A DNA stretch of 41,095 bases, taken from the IMG/VR virus record IMGVR_UViG_3300022562_000309, positions 1 through 41,095 of that record. One strand, given 5' to 3'. Below are positions 10,109-18,700 of the stretch, piece by piece. The notes beneath the pieces were generated by a model, which worked only from the letters and a program-made list of their open reading frames with translations, ran no database searches and was not told the DNA's origin. Every line of letters begins with the position of its first letter. Within the stretch, counting starts at the first letter, position 1. The translations under genes and the position numbers were made by a program. This DNA comes from a virus.

Positions 10109-10867
10109 ATGCCAGGTCCCCCAATCGTGCCGGACCCGCGTGATGCGTTTGAGCAGGTGCCGGTCCCGGAGTACTTCGGCTACTCCGAGGACGAAGCCTC
10201 GAAGATGTCCACGTCGGCTTACCTGCCCGGCGGCCCCGGCTACGACTTCGCAGAGATCACCTACTGGGGCATCGTCAACGGCACCGACAAGGGTGCGACC
10301 GCGCAGTGGCAGCGGCTCCTGGCCGCGAACGGGTACATCAGCGGCAAGTACACCAGGGGAACCTGGGACGAGAAGTCGAAGGAAGGTCTGCTGCAGGCGA
10401 TGTATGTCGCCAACAGCAACAACAAGTACCTGGGGGAGATGCTGGCGACCGGCGCGAGGAAGGCGAACCGGGAGGACGGCGGCAACGAGTACACCGGCCC
10501 AACCACCACAACCACCACCAGCGAGAACACGTACGTGTCCAGCCGGGCGACCGCCAGGGCCTCGCTGACGGCGGCGCTGACGCAGGAACTGGGCCGAGCC
10601 CCGTACCGGCGTGACGTGGACCGCTTCCTCAACGCCCTCAACAAGGCTGAGCGGGCCAACCCCACCGTCACCACCACCACCTCAACCACCACGCCGAACC
10701 CGAAGAACCACACCGTCGACGTGCAAACGTCCACCACCACCGAGGAGTCGAAGGTTGACCCGGCCGCGAAGGCCGAACGGTTCGCGGAGAAGCTGGACCC
10801 GAAGGAGGCGCGCCGCTACCAGACCGGGAACTACTACGAGGTGATCGCCTCAATGCTGGGGCTCTGA
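10109..10867 (+). CDS. Virion-associated protein with peptidoglycan-binding-like segment
   Basis: A 252-residue protein encoded between the giant internal protein and the virion lysin. Residues about 65-95 (GATAQWQRLLAANGYI, YTRGTWDEKSKEGL) have the spacing of a PG_binding-type helical repeat, a weak resemblance. Two Thr-rich linkers follow (TTTTTTSENTY near 133; TVTTTTSTTTP near 188), giving a low-complexity region typical of flexible virion parts. The C-terminus is charged and helical (AAKAERFAEKLDPKEARRY). It probably belongs with its neighbours to the internal or ejected virion components that cross the cell wall. No enzymatic motif was seen. Confidence 0.65.
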   Translation: MPGPPIVPDPRDAFEQVPVPEYFGYSEDEASKMSTSAYLPGGPGYDFAEITYWGIVNGTDKGATAQWQRLLAANGYISGKYTRGTWDEKSKEGLLQAMYVANSNNKYLGEMLATGARKANREDGGNEYTGPTTTTTTSENTYVSSRATARASLTAALTQELGRAPYRRDVDRFLNALNKAERANPTVTTTTSTTTPNPKNHTVDVQTSTTTEESKVDPAAKAERFAEKLDPKEARRYQTGNYYEVIASMLGL

Positions 10868-10868
10868 C

Positions 10869-12560
10869 ATGGCTGAGTGGTCAGTTCCTGTGCCGGGTGC
10901 TCCGATCACCCAGCAGTACGGCATCGAGAACCCCAGTTACAAGGCTGGCTACCACACCGGCATCGACTACGGCGTCGGCATCGGCACCCCGGTCGGGTCC
11001 GCAGCCAAGGGCGTCGTCGTGCAGGTCGGGTCCGGCGGGAAGTACGGCAACTTCATCATCGTCAAGCATCCGAACGGCATGTACACGCTGTACGCGCACC
11101 TGTCCCGAGTGGGCGTCCAGACTGGGCAGCGGGTCCGTGAGGGGCAGCGCATCGGGGCCAGCGGCAACACCGGCAACTCTAAGGGTCCGCACCTGCACTT
11201 CGAGGTCCGCAAGGGACCGGACTACGGCACCGACGTGAACCCGTCCCGGTTCTTCGGCGGTCGGCAGATCGCCCCCGAGGGCGGCGGGAACTACGGCGGC
11301 AACCCGTACAAGCAGGGCTCCCTGATGCACACCCTCTACAAGGCAGGGTTCCGCGACCGTGGCCTGGCCATCGCCTACGCGGTCGCCATGGCCGAGTCGG
11401 GCGGTCGGCCTCGGGCTCACAACCCGAACCGCGCCACCGGGGACAACTCGTACGGCCTGTTCCAGATCAACATGCTGGGCGCGATGGGACCGGAACGTCG
11501 GGAGCGGTACGGCCTGGACTCCAACCGGGACCTGTTCGACCCGCTGACGAACGCTCGAATCGCCTACAAGATGAGCAACGGCGGGAAGGATTGGGGAGCA
11601 TGGACGACCTACACTCGGGGCACGTACAAGCAGTACCTCGATGCTGGGCTCACCAAGGCGTCGAGGGCACCGTCCGGTGGTGGCGGTCGTGTCGGCGGCA
11701 GAGGAGGACGACTCGACATGGGTAACTACGGGTACGTCCAAGAGTTCCTCGACACCCACCCGCAGGTAGCGGCGAAGGTTGAGCAGGCCCGCCGCGAGGG
11801 GTGGACCGAAGCGAAACTGATGGGTGAGGTCAAGGAGACGAACTGGTGGCAGAACCGCACCGAAGCGCAACGCCGCTGGGACCTCATCTCCGCTGAGTCC
11901 GACTCCCAAGCCGACGACCTCATCAAGGACAAGCGAGCCGACCTCGAGGTCATCTTCGGCCGGGCCGGGGTGAAGCTGACGAAGAAGGAACTGAAAGACC
12001 TGGCGAAGAAAGCCGCCATCAACGACTGGGACGAGGGGGAGATGGCGGCGGCTGCGGCCCGCATGTTCGACATGACGGGGAAGAAGAACCGGGGGCCGCT
12101 GACCGGCACCGCCGCCGACACGGTGTCCCAGATCGACGCGATGATGTACGACTGGGGCATCAAGGTGGACCGCCACACCAAGGAGCGGTGGGTCAAGCGG
12201 GTCCTCAAGGGGGAACTGGATGTCACCTCGATGCAGGACAAGCTGCGGGAGCAGGCCAAGGCCCTGTTCCCGTCGCTGGCCAAAGACCTCGACGTGTACT
12301 CGACGCGGGAACTGTTGTCCCCGTATCTGATGGTCGCCGCCGACGAACTGGGTATCCCGCCGGAGCAGATGTCCACGTACGACGCCAAGTGGCTGCGCCC
12401 CCTCAAGGGCAAGAACGAGAATCAGCGGATGGACATGGACGAGTGGTTGGCCACCATCAGGAACGACAAGCGGTACGGGTGGGACACCACGGCGAACGCC
12501 CGTGAGATGGCGGCGAACATGGCGTACAACCTCGGCAAGGCGTTCCAGGTGATCGCATGA
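10869..12560 (+). CDS. Virion lysin: M23 endopeptidase plus lytic transglycosylase domain
   Basis: A 563-residue virion protein with two wall-degrading domains. Residues 1-125 are an M23/LytM-type zinc metallopeptidase: HxxxD (H29, D33), YAH77 and HLH (108-110). Residues about 160-260 are a goose-lysozyme/SLT-like transglycosylase with catalytic E176 in AMAESGG and the SYGLFQIN motif (194-201). A Gly-rich linker (SGGGGRVGGRGGR) leads to a C-terminal helical domain of about 290 residues ending with NDKRYGWDTTANAREMA, a segment that recurs in actinophage internal or tail proteins from memory. The gene lies in the head operon, far from the lysis cassette. This fits local wall digestion during DNA entry rather than release. 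The start follows the upstream stop by 1 base and the stop overlaps the next ATG. Confidence 0.88.
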   Translation: MAEWSVPVPGAPITQQYGIENPSYKAGYHTGIDYGVGIGTPVGSAAKGVVVQVGSGGKYGNFIIVKHPNGMYTLYAHLSRVGVQTGQRVREGQRIGASGNTGNSKGPHLHFEVRKGPDYGTDVNPSRFFGGRQIAPEGGGNYGGNPYKQGSLMHTLYKAGFRDRGLAIAYAVAMAESGGRPRAHNPNRATGDNSYGLFQINMLGAMGPERRERYGLDSNRDLFDPLTNARIAYKMSNGGKDWGAWTTYTRGTYKQYLDAGLTKASRAPSGGGGRVGGRGGRLDMGNYGYVQEFLDTHPQVAAKVEQARREGWTEAKLMGEVKETNWWQNRTEAQRRWDLISAESDSQADDLIKDKRADLEVIFGRAGVKLTKKELKDLAKKAAINDWDEGEMAAAAARMFDMTGKKNRGPLTGTAADTVSQIDAMMYDWGIKVDRHTKERWVKRVLKGELDVTSMQDKLREQAKALFPSLAKDLDVYSTRELLSPYLMVAADELGIPPEQMSTYDAKWLRPLKGKNENQRMDMDEWLATIRNDKRYGWDTTANAREMAANMAYNLGKAFQVIA

Positions 12561-13531
12561 CCGCGCAGTGGCCTGAGTACTACGGCTGGGGCAACATCCC
12601 CCAGGCCGGGTTCAACTACATCTCCGCACAGTCGAACACCGGCACGAACACGAGCACGAACACCGGCACCAACACCAACACGAACACCGCCGATGGCTTC
12701 GGCGACAAGCCCGGCCCCGGCAACTCGGCGTGGGAGATCATCTACAACTTCCTTGAGCAGTCGTACGGGCTGGGGGAGTTGGCTGACTGGGCGTGGCAGT
12801 TGACCAAGGACGGCGCGTCCGAGATGGAGATTCGCCTGGCCCTGCCGAACCAGCCGGAGTTCAAGGCGAAGTACCCGGCGTACGAGGAACTCGCCAAGCG
12901 GGGTGAGGCCATCAGCATCGAGGCGTACGCCAACTACACGCGCAACGTGCGGCAAAGCCTCAAGGAGTACGGTCTGTCGCAGGTGTTCGCCACCCCGCAG
13001 CACATCGCGGAGATGATGCTGAACAACGTGTCGGAGTCGGAGGCGCAGGAGCGTATGGCCATCGCCGCCGACGCCGCGTTCCGGGCACCGGACGAGGTGC
13101 GGGCTGCGCTGCGGGAGCGGCTCGGGTTGAGCGAGTCCGACCTGGTGTCCTACTGGCTGGACCCCGACCGGATGACGCCGGAGCTGCGGAGGCAGTACCA
13201 GTCGGCGCAGATTCAGGGCGCGGCCATCGCGTCGGGCATGACCACCAACTACGACCAGTACGACCGGCTCACCTCTCTCGGCGTGGACTACTCCACAGCC
13301 CGCCAGGGCTACGACGAGGCGTCCCGCCGCCGCGACCTGACCAACACCGAGTTCGGCCAGGCCGACGCCCTGACCCGTGAGGACGTGGTGGGCTCGGTGT
13401 TCGGCGAGGCAGCCCAGGCCCGGCGCACGGAGCGAGAGGCAGCCCGACGTGCTGCCCGCTACCGGTCCTCAGAGGGTGGCGCAGCGGCCGGAAACACCGG
13501 CGTGTCGGGCCTGGGCACGGCGTCCAGGTAG
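12557..13531 (+). CDS. Internal virion / assembly protein with Asn-Thr repeat
   Basis: A 324-residue protein overlapping the lysin stop (ATGA). After an aromatic N-terminus (WPEYYGWGNIPQAGF) comes a low-complexity Asn/Thr/Gly tract (residues about 27-44) encoded by a degenerate tandem repeat near 12632-12690. The rest is helical, with EIIYNFLEQSYGLGELADWAW, a YPAYEELAKRG motif and an Arg/Ala-rich C-terminus. Similar proteins occur beside virion lysins in actinophages. Its place between lysin and scaffold suggests an internal or ejected component. No catalytic residues are evident. The stop codon (TAG) overlaps a candidate -10 element for the scaffold/capsid unit. Confidence 0.68.
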   Translation: MTAQWPEYYGWGNIPQAGFNYISAQSNTGTNTSTNTGTNTNTNTADGFGDKPGPGNSAWEIIYNFLEQSYGLGELADWAWQLTKDGASEMEIRLALPNQPEFKAKYPAYEELAKRGEAISIEAYANYTRNVRQSLKEYGLSQVFATPQHIAEMMLNNVSESEAQERMAIAADAAFRAPDEVRAALRERLGLSESDLVSYWLDPDRMTPELRRQYQSAQIQGAAIASGMTTNYDQYDRLTSLGVDYSTARQGYDEASRRRDLTNTEFGQADALTREDVVGSVFGEAAQARRTEREAARRAARYRSSEGGAAAGNTGVSGLGTASR

Positions 13532-13740
13532 TATCTTGGCCGTGATGTTGACCTGCCGAGAGGCGTTGGTCCGTCAGGAGTAAGGCCGGCTGCACCCGGA
13601 GCAGCAGCCGCGTAGACAAGTCTCCGAGTAGTGAGGCCGGTTCATGGCCCACCGTCCTCCTGTTCACTCAGTGAACACATCGGGTCACCTCCCACGCGCT
13701 TCTCCCGGCACGTGGCGTCTGGAAAGGGATGAGCACCACA
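13529..13740 (+). promoter_or_regulatory. Leader region of the scaffold-capsid unit (candidate -10, hairpin, palindrome)
   Basis: About 209 bases without a convincing gene, the longest gap in the rightward arm. A TAGTAT hexamer (13529-13534) could be a -10, though no clear -35 precedes it. A possible 13-codon leader ORF runs 13542-13583 (GTG to TAA). A 7-bp stem follows (CGGCTGC 13587-13593 / GCAGCCG 13604-13610). A dispersed palindrome at 13662-13676 lies 65 bases before the scaffold start. It plausibly allows separate high-level expression of scaffold and capsid. Confidence 0.45.
13662..13676. repeat. Dispersed palindrome copy 3 (centre TCA)
   Basis: GTTCACTCAGTGAAC in the untranslated leader upstream of the scaffold gene. 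Confidence 0.9.
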
Positions 13741-14219
13741 TGAGCGAGAACACCAACGACTACCTCGATGACGACGAGGACCGCCCCAACACGATCACGT
13801 TGAAGCGGTCCGAGATCAGGTCTTTGGAGAAGAAGGCCAAGGAGCGCGACGAACTCGCGTCCCGGCTGGCGGCCTTGGAGAACCAGCAGACCTTCATCGA
13901 AGCTGGAATCGACCCGAAGAACGCCCAGCATGGCTACTTCATGAAGGGCTACGACGGGGAGATGACCGTCGACGCGATCAAGGCGAAGGCGACCGAGGCG
14001 GGCTTCCTGTCCGCACCGGCACCGTCGCAGGAGCAGACTCAGAACCTTGAGGCTGCTCAACGGGTGGCGACGGCGGCGTCAGGCGCTCGACCGGAGAGTG
14101 CTCCCACCGAGGAGTCCATCCGGGCCGAGATGAACGCAGCCCTGATGGAAGGCGGAACAGAGGGACTGTTGGCGGTGGCTCGTAAGTACGGTGTGAGCAC
14201 GGTTGACGACTACACCTGA
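13741..14219 (+). CDS. Capsid scaffolding protein
   Basis: A 159-residue, strongly acidic and helical protein immediately upstream of the major capsid gene, the usual place, size and character of a scaffold that templates procapsid assembly and is then lost. The N-terminus is disordered and acidic (NDYLDDDEDRP). A predicted coiled coil follows (SEIRSLEKKAKERDELASRLAALENQ), then an Ala/Pro/Glu-rich stretch and a short C-terminal helix (GGTEGLLAVARKYGV) that may contact the capsid protein. ATG 13741 was chosen because GGAAAGGGATGAG lies just upstream. An in-frame ATG at 13644 would add 32 unlikely residues spanning the palindrome. Confidence 0.8.
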
Positions 14220-14244
14220 CCACTCCTGAAAGGACCCGCCTGTC

Positions 14245-15180
14245 ATGGCGAACGAGACACTCACTACGACACTCGACACCACGTCGGGTGCGACCAACAT
14301 CGCCTTCGACCTCCTTGCGCGCAAGCCGCTCCGCGCCGCCCTGGTGCATGAGCAGTTCGCCACAGTGAAGTCGACCAACCAGTCCCACAACGGTGCGACC
14401 GTCCGGTTCACCTTCGTCCCCGACCTGACCCTCTCGGTGACCCCCCTCGCCGACGAGGTGTCCGACGCGCCGCAGGAGGCGCTGACCGACAGCGTGGTCG
14501 ACGTGGCGATGGCTGAGTACGGCCGCGTCGTCGCCACCACGGCGAAGGTCCGTGGCCAGGCGTTCACCCCCGTCGACCCGATTGCCGCCGAGCGCGTCGG
14601 TCGAGCCGCTGGCGTGGTGCACGACGAACTGGCACGCGCCGAACTCGCCACCACCGCCAACCAGTACGGCACCACGGGCGGTGCGGTGGACCTGTCGTCC
14701 AGCGTCCTCCGTGGGGCGTCGGCGAAGATGCGGGCCGCGAACGTGCCCGCTTTCGCGGGCGAGCTGTACGCCGCGATCATCCACCCGCACCAGGAGTACG
14801 ACCTCCGGGTCGAGGCTGACGCGGCTGGCTGGCGCTACTGGGCGGTCAACCAGAACCCGTCCGGTGACGGCATGAACGGCGTCATGAGCGGCAAGGTCGG
14901 CATCTACGAGGGCTTCAACATCCTCGTCACCTCCCGCGTCGGCTCGTCCGGCACGGGCGCGACCATCGACTACACCGGCCTGGTCATCGGCGCGGAGGCG
15001 CTTGCGAAGGCGTACTCGCGTGCGGCTGGCTTCGGCGAGTACGCGCAGACGGTGTTCGCTCCTCCGGTGGACAACCTGCAGCGCGTCATGCGTGTCGGCT
15101 ACTACTGGCTGGGCGGCTACGAGCTGTTCCGGCCGGAGTGCTCGGCGAAGATCAACTCGGGCTCCAGCCTGAACGTCTGA
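14245..15180 (+). CDS. Major capsid protein, N4-gp56-like
   Basis: A 311-residue major head protein. The sequence resembles the N4-gp56 family of HK97-fold capsid proteins: a disordered N-terminus, an AFDLLARKPLRAALVHEQFATVK segment, the GATVRFTFVPDLTL strand, the AELATTANQYG region, YAAIIHPHQEYDLR, and a C-terminal VGYYWLGGYELFRPE. It is preceded by AAAGGA as ribosome-binding site and followed 9 bases after the stop by a strong hairpin terminator, consistent with very high expression from the scaffold-capsid unit. Family placement is from recognition of these segments, not a search. Confidence 0.88.
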   Translation: MANETLTTTLDTTSGATNIAFDLLARKPLRAALVHEQFATVKSTNQSHNGATVRFTFVPDLTLSVTPLADEVSDAPQEALTDSVVDVAMAEYGRVVATTAKVRGQAFTPVDPIAAERVGRAAGVVHDELARAELATTANQYGTTGGAVDLSSSVLRGASAKMRAANVPAFAGELYAAIIHPHQEYDLRVEADAAGWRYWAVNQNPSGDGMNGVMSGKVGIYEGFNILVTSRVGSSGTGATIDYTGLVIGAEALAKAYSRAAGFGEYAQTVFAPPVDNLQRVMRVGYYWLGGYELFRPECSAKINSGSSLNV

Positions 15181-15188
15181 TTCGCTGA

Positions 15189-15214
15189 GGGGGGAGGGCT
15201 TCGGTCCTCCCCCC
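15189..15214 (+). terminator. Hairpin terminator after the capsid gene
   Basis: GGGGGGAGG (15189-15197) pairs with CCTCCCCCC (15206-15214). A G-T pair and a C(TTCG)G tetraloop close the hairpin. There is no long T tract, as is common in high-G+C genomes. Confidence 0.85.
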
Positions 15215-15238
15215 TCCCAGCCTCACTAGGAGACCTGC

Positions 15239-15679
15239 ATGTCTGGAACCTGGCACTTCTACGGTCAGGCGCTCGAGAAGATCGGCGAGGGCCTCATCGA
15301 CATCGACACCGACACGTTCCATCTGATGCTCACCACGTCGACGTACACGCCGAACCAGGACACCCACGTGTTCCGGTCCGACGTGACCAACGAGGTTGGC
15401 TCGTCCGGCACGTACACCACTGGCGGTGGCAACGCCCTGACTGGTGTGTCGAGCACCTACGACGCGGCCACCAACCAGTACCGCATCTCGTGGACCTCAC
15501 CGTCGTACACCTCGGCGACGATCACCGCCCGCACGGCCGTGATCTACAAGAACCGTGGTGGCGCGGCGACGGCCGACGAGCTGCTGGCGTACTGCACCGA
15601 GGCGTCGGATGTGACGAGCACGGCTGGCACGTTCACGGTGACGCTGCCGTCGCCGACGCTGTACATCACCGCTTCCTGA
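15239..15679 (+). CDS. Small beta-rich virion protein (decoration or head-fibre candidate)
   Basis: A 146-residue protein rich in Thr, Ser and Gly with few charged residues (SGTYTTGGGNALTGV, YRISWTSPSYTSATITART), as expected of a beta-sandwich virion surface protein. It lies alone between two strong hairpin terminators, directly after the major capsid gene, with GGAG seven bases before the ATG. It may therefore be transcribed by readthrough at an intermediate level. Function is unknown. A decoration or head-associated role is inferred from position and composition. Confidence 0.65.
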   Translation: MSGTWHFYGQALEKIGEGLIDIDTDTFHLMLTTSTYTPNQDTHVFRSDVTNEVGSSGTYTTGGGNALTGVSSTYDAATNQYRISWTSPSYTSATITARTAVIYKNRGGAATADELLAYCTEASDVTSTAGTFTVTLPSPTLYITAS

Positions 15680-15685
15680 CAGTCA

Positions 15686-15720
15686 CCCCGCACCCACTCC
15701 GCTCACAAGTGGGTGCGGGG
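15686..15720 (+). terminator. Hairpin terminator before the repeat fibre gene
   Basis: A perfect 13-bp stem, CCCCGCACCCACT (15686-15698) with AGTGGGTGCGGGG (15708-15720), and a 9-base loop. It starts 6 bases after the stop codon. Confidence 0.88.
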
Positions 15721-15738
15721 TCAGGCAGGAGGTGACGT

Positions 15739-18700
15739 GTGGCGACTGAGAACCTTTACGCCACTTCGCGCCTGTCCGGCACGGCCCTCACCAACGACTC
15801 AAACGCGCTCGGGTCGACGAGTGCGACTTGGGCTGGTGACGTCAACACCAACACGTCGTGGACGAACCGGTACGCGATGGGCGACCCTACGGGGACGACC
15901 GCGAACGGCACGCACACCGTCACTGTGCGCGCACGCAAGGGGTCCAACACCAGCGACCCGACCATTGCGCTGAACCTGTACGAGAACGGCTCCCTGGTGG
16001 GGGCCATCGTCGGGAACACCAACGTCACCTCGACCACCGGCCAGGACGTGTCGGGCACGTTCTCGGCTGCCTCCATCTCGAACGTGAACAACGTCGAGAT
16101 CGAGGTCGTCATGACGGCGGCTGGCGGCTCCCCGTCTGCGCGTAACTCGGCGCAGATCGACTACATCCATTGGTCGGGTGACTTCACCGCCACCGCCAAC
16201 GGCACCTTCGACACCCTCGCCGGGGTCGGTACCGCTACGGGTGGTTCAAGTTCCTTCACGGGCACCGCCGTGTTCGACACGGTGGCCGGGTCTGCTACTG
16301 CCGCTGGCGGCGTCACGTCGTTCTCGGCCCGCAGCGGCCCCACCGTGAAGTCGTCGGCGACGAACAACTCCGGCACCGGAGCGAACGTCAACTGGACGGT
16401 CACGCTCCCCTCGGGCATCTCCGATGGGGATGTCGGCTACATCCTGATGACGCTGAACACGTCCAACGACCGGGGCGACATCTCCGGGTGGACGCTGCTC
16501 GACTTCACCACGCAGGGCACCGTGTTGCAGACGAAGGTGTACCGGAAGGTGCTGGCCGCGTCGGACTCGTCCACCGCCGTGTCCCTCACACTGTCGAACG
16601 CGCAGAAGTGGAACGCCGTCGCTGTCGTCGTGCAGAACGAGGGCGGCGTCGACGTTGAGGGCACCCCGTTCACCAGCGCCACCGACTCGACCTCCTGGCA
16701 GCTCGACTCGATCACGCCGACCGTGGACGACACGTTGCTGCTCGGGTTCCACGGGTGGCGCGTCAACGTCACCGGCACCACCACGCAGTCCCCGCCGACC
16801 GCGTGGACGGAGATCGCCGAAACCTCGCAGAACGCTTCGGCCACCCCCGTCAACGGTGCTGGCGTCAACTACCAGGAGATCACTGGTGGCGCGTCGTCGG
16901 CGACAACGCAGCAGACCGATGGCGGGTACGACCAGACAACCAACCAGCGCATCACCTACGTCATCGCCATCGCCCCGTCCGGGAGCCCGGATGCGACGTT
17001 CACCACGGTGGCCGGTGTTGGTACGGCGTCGGGTGGTTCCACCTCGTTCACGGGTAATGCGACCTTCGACACTGTGGCCGGTGTCGGCACGACCGGCGGC
17101 GGCTCGACCACGTTCACCGGCACCGCCACCTTCGACACGGTGGCGGGTGTGGGGACCGCTACCGGTGGTTCCACCACGATGTCCGGTACCGCCACCTTCG
17201 ACACTCTCGCCGGGTCTGCGACAGCGGCTGGTGGTGTCACCACCTTCGACACGTCGGCCAGCGCCACATTCACCACGCTCGCCGGGGAGGGGGTGGCGTC
17301 CGGTGGGTCCACGTCCTTCACCGGCACCGCCACGTTCGACACCCTCGCTGGGGTGGGGACCGCTGCGGGCGGGTCGACCACGTTCAACGCTGGGGCCACG
17401 TTCGACACGGTGGCCGGGGTGGGCACCACGGGTGGTGGGTCCACGACGTTCACCGGGTCGGCGACGTTCGACACGTTGGCTGGGTCCGCGACCGCTGGCG
17501 GTGGGGACACGTCGTTCGTGGGGGATGCGGCCCTCTACTTCACCGAGGACTACGAGGGCACCCCCGGTGCCACGATGTCGAGCAGCAACACCAACTGGGA
17601 AATCTTCAACCCTGGTGGGAGCGGCAACTGGACGTTGGAGTCGTCGCCGACGCCGATGTTCGGCTCCACCCTCGGCGAGTACAACGGTGGGCAGGCGATC
17701 ACCAAGGACACCACCAGCCTGCCGGGCACCACCAACGGCGGCTCCGTCCAGCGCATCCTCTACTTCCGGGGCTACTTCTCGGTGGACTCGGTGACCAACC
17801 TCACCTTGTCCCGGATGATCGTGTTCGAGCAGTCCGTCGCCAACGGCGGCGCGGACGTGGGCGTGCTCCGCATGAACGCCAACGGCACCTTCCGGCTGAT
17901 GGACGGCACCACGGCGGTCGGGTCGGCGTCGACGCAGGCGATCTCCACCACTCCCACCCGCATCGAGTTGAAGCTGGACCAGGACAACAACCAGATCACG
18001 TACCGGCTGTGGTGGGGCAGCGACGTTCATAACGCCTCGACTGGGGCCACCAACTACGAGACGCAGACGGCGACGCTGGCGACGAACACCGACATGGAGG
18101 TGTTCGGTGTCGGGTTCTACGCGAGCCAGACCACGAACCACTCCCTGTACGTGGAGGAGGTGGCGGTCGGGTCCGGCGACTGGATTGGTCCGGCGTCGCA
18201 GGCTGCCACGTTCACGACGTTGGCAGGGTCGGGCACCGCCACGGGTGGGTCCACGTCGTTCACTGGTAACGCCACATTCGACACGCTCGCCGGTTCGGCC
18301 ACCGCAGCCGGTGGAGTCACCACGTTCGACACGTCCTCGGATGCCACGTTCACGACGTTGGCCGGTGACGCTCCCGCCGCTGGTGGGGTGTCGTCGTTCA
18401 CGGGTGGTGCCACCTTCACCACCCTGGCAGGGTCGGCGACGGCTGCCGGTGGGGTGACCACGTTCGACACCTCCTCGGATGGGACGTTCACCACCCTGGC
18501 CGGGTCCGCACCCGCATCCGGTGGGGTGACCACCTTCACGGGCACGGCCACGTTCACCACGTTGGCCGGGTCTGCGACGGGGGCGGGCGGGTCCACCAGC
18601 ATCACGGGTGGGGCGACGTTCACCACGACCGCTGGGGTGGGCACCACCGGGGGTGGGTCCACGTCGATGTCGGGCACGGCGGTGTTCACCACCCTCGCCG

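Noticed and set aside
13584-13660. tRNA-like features in the scaffold leader (hairpin plus GGTTCATGGCC)
   Set aside because: No acceptor stem closes, no proper D arm or anticodon arm can be drawn, and the T-loop bases are out of register.
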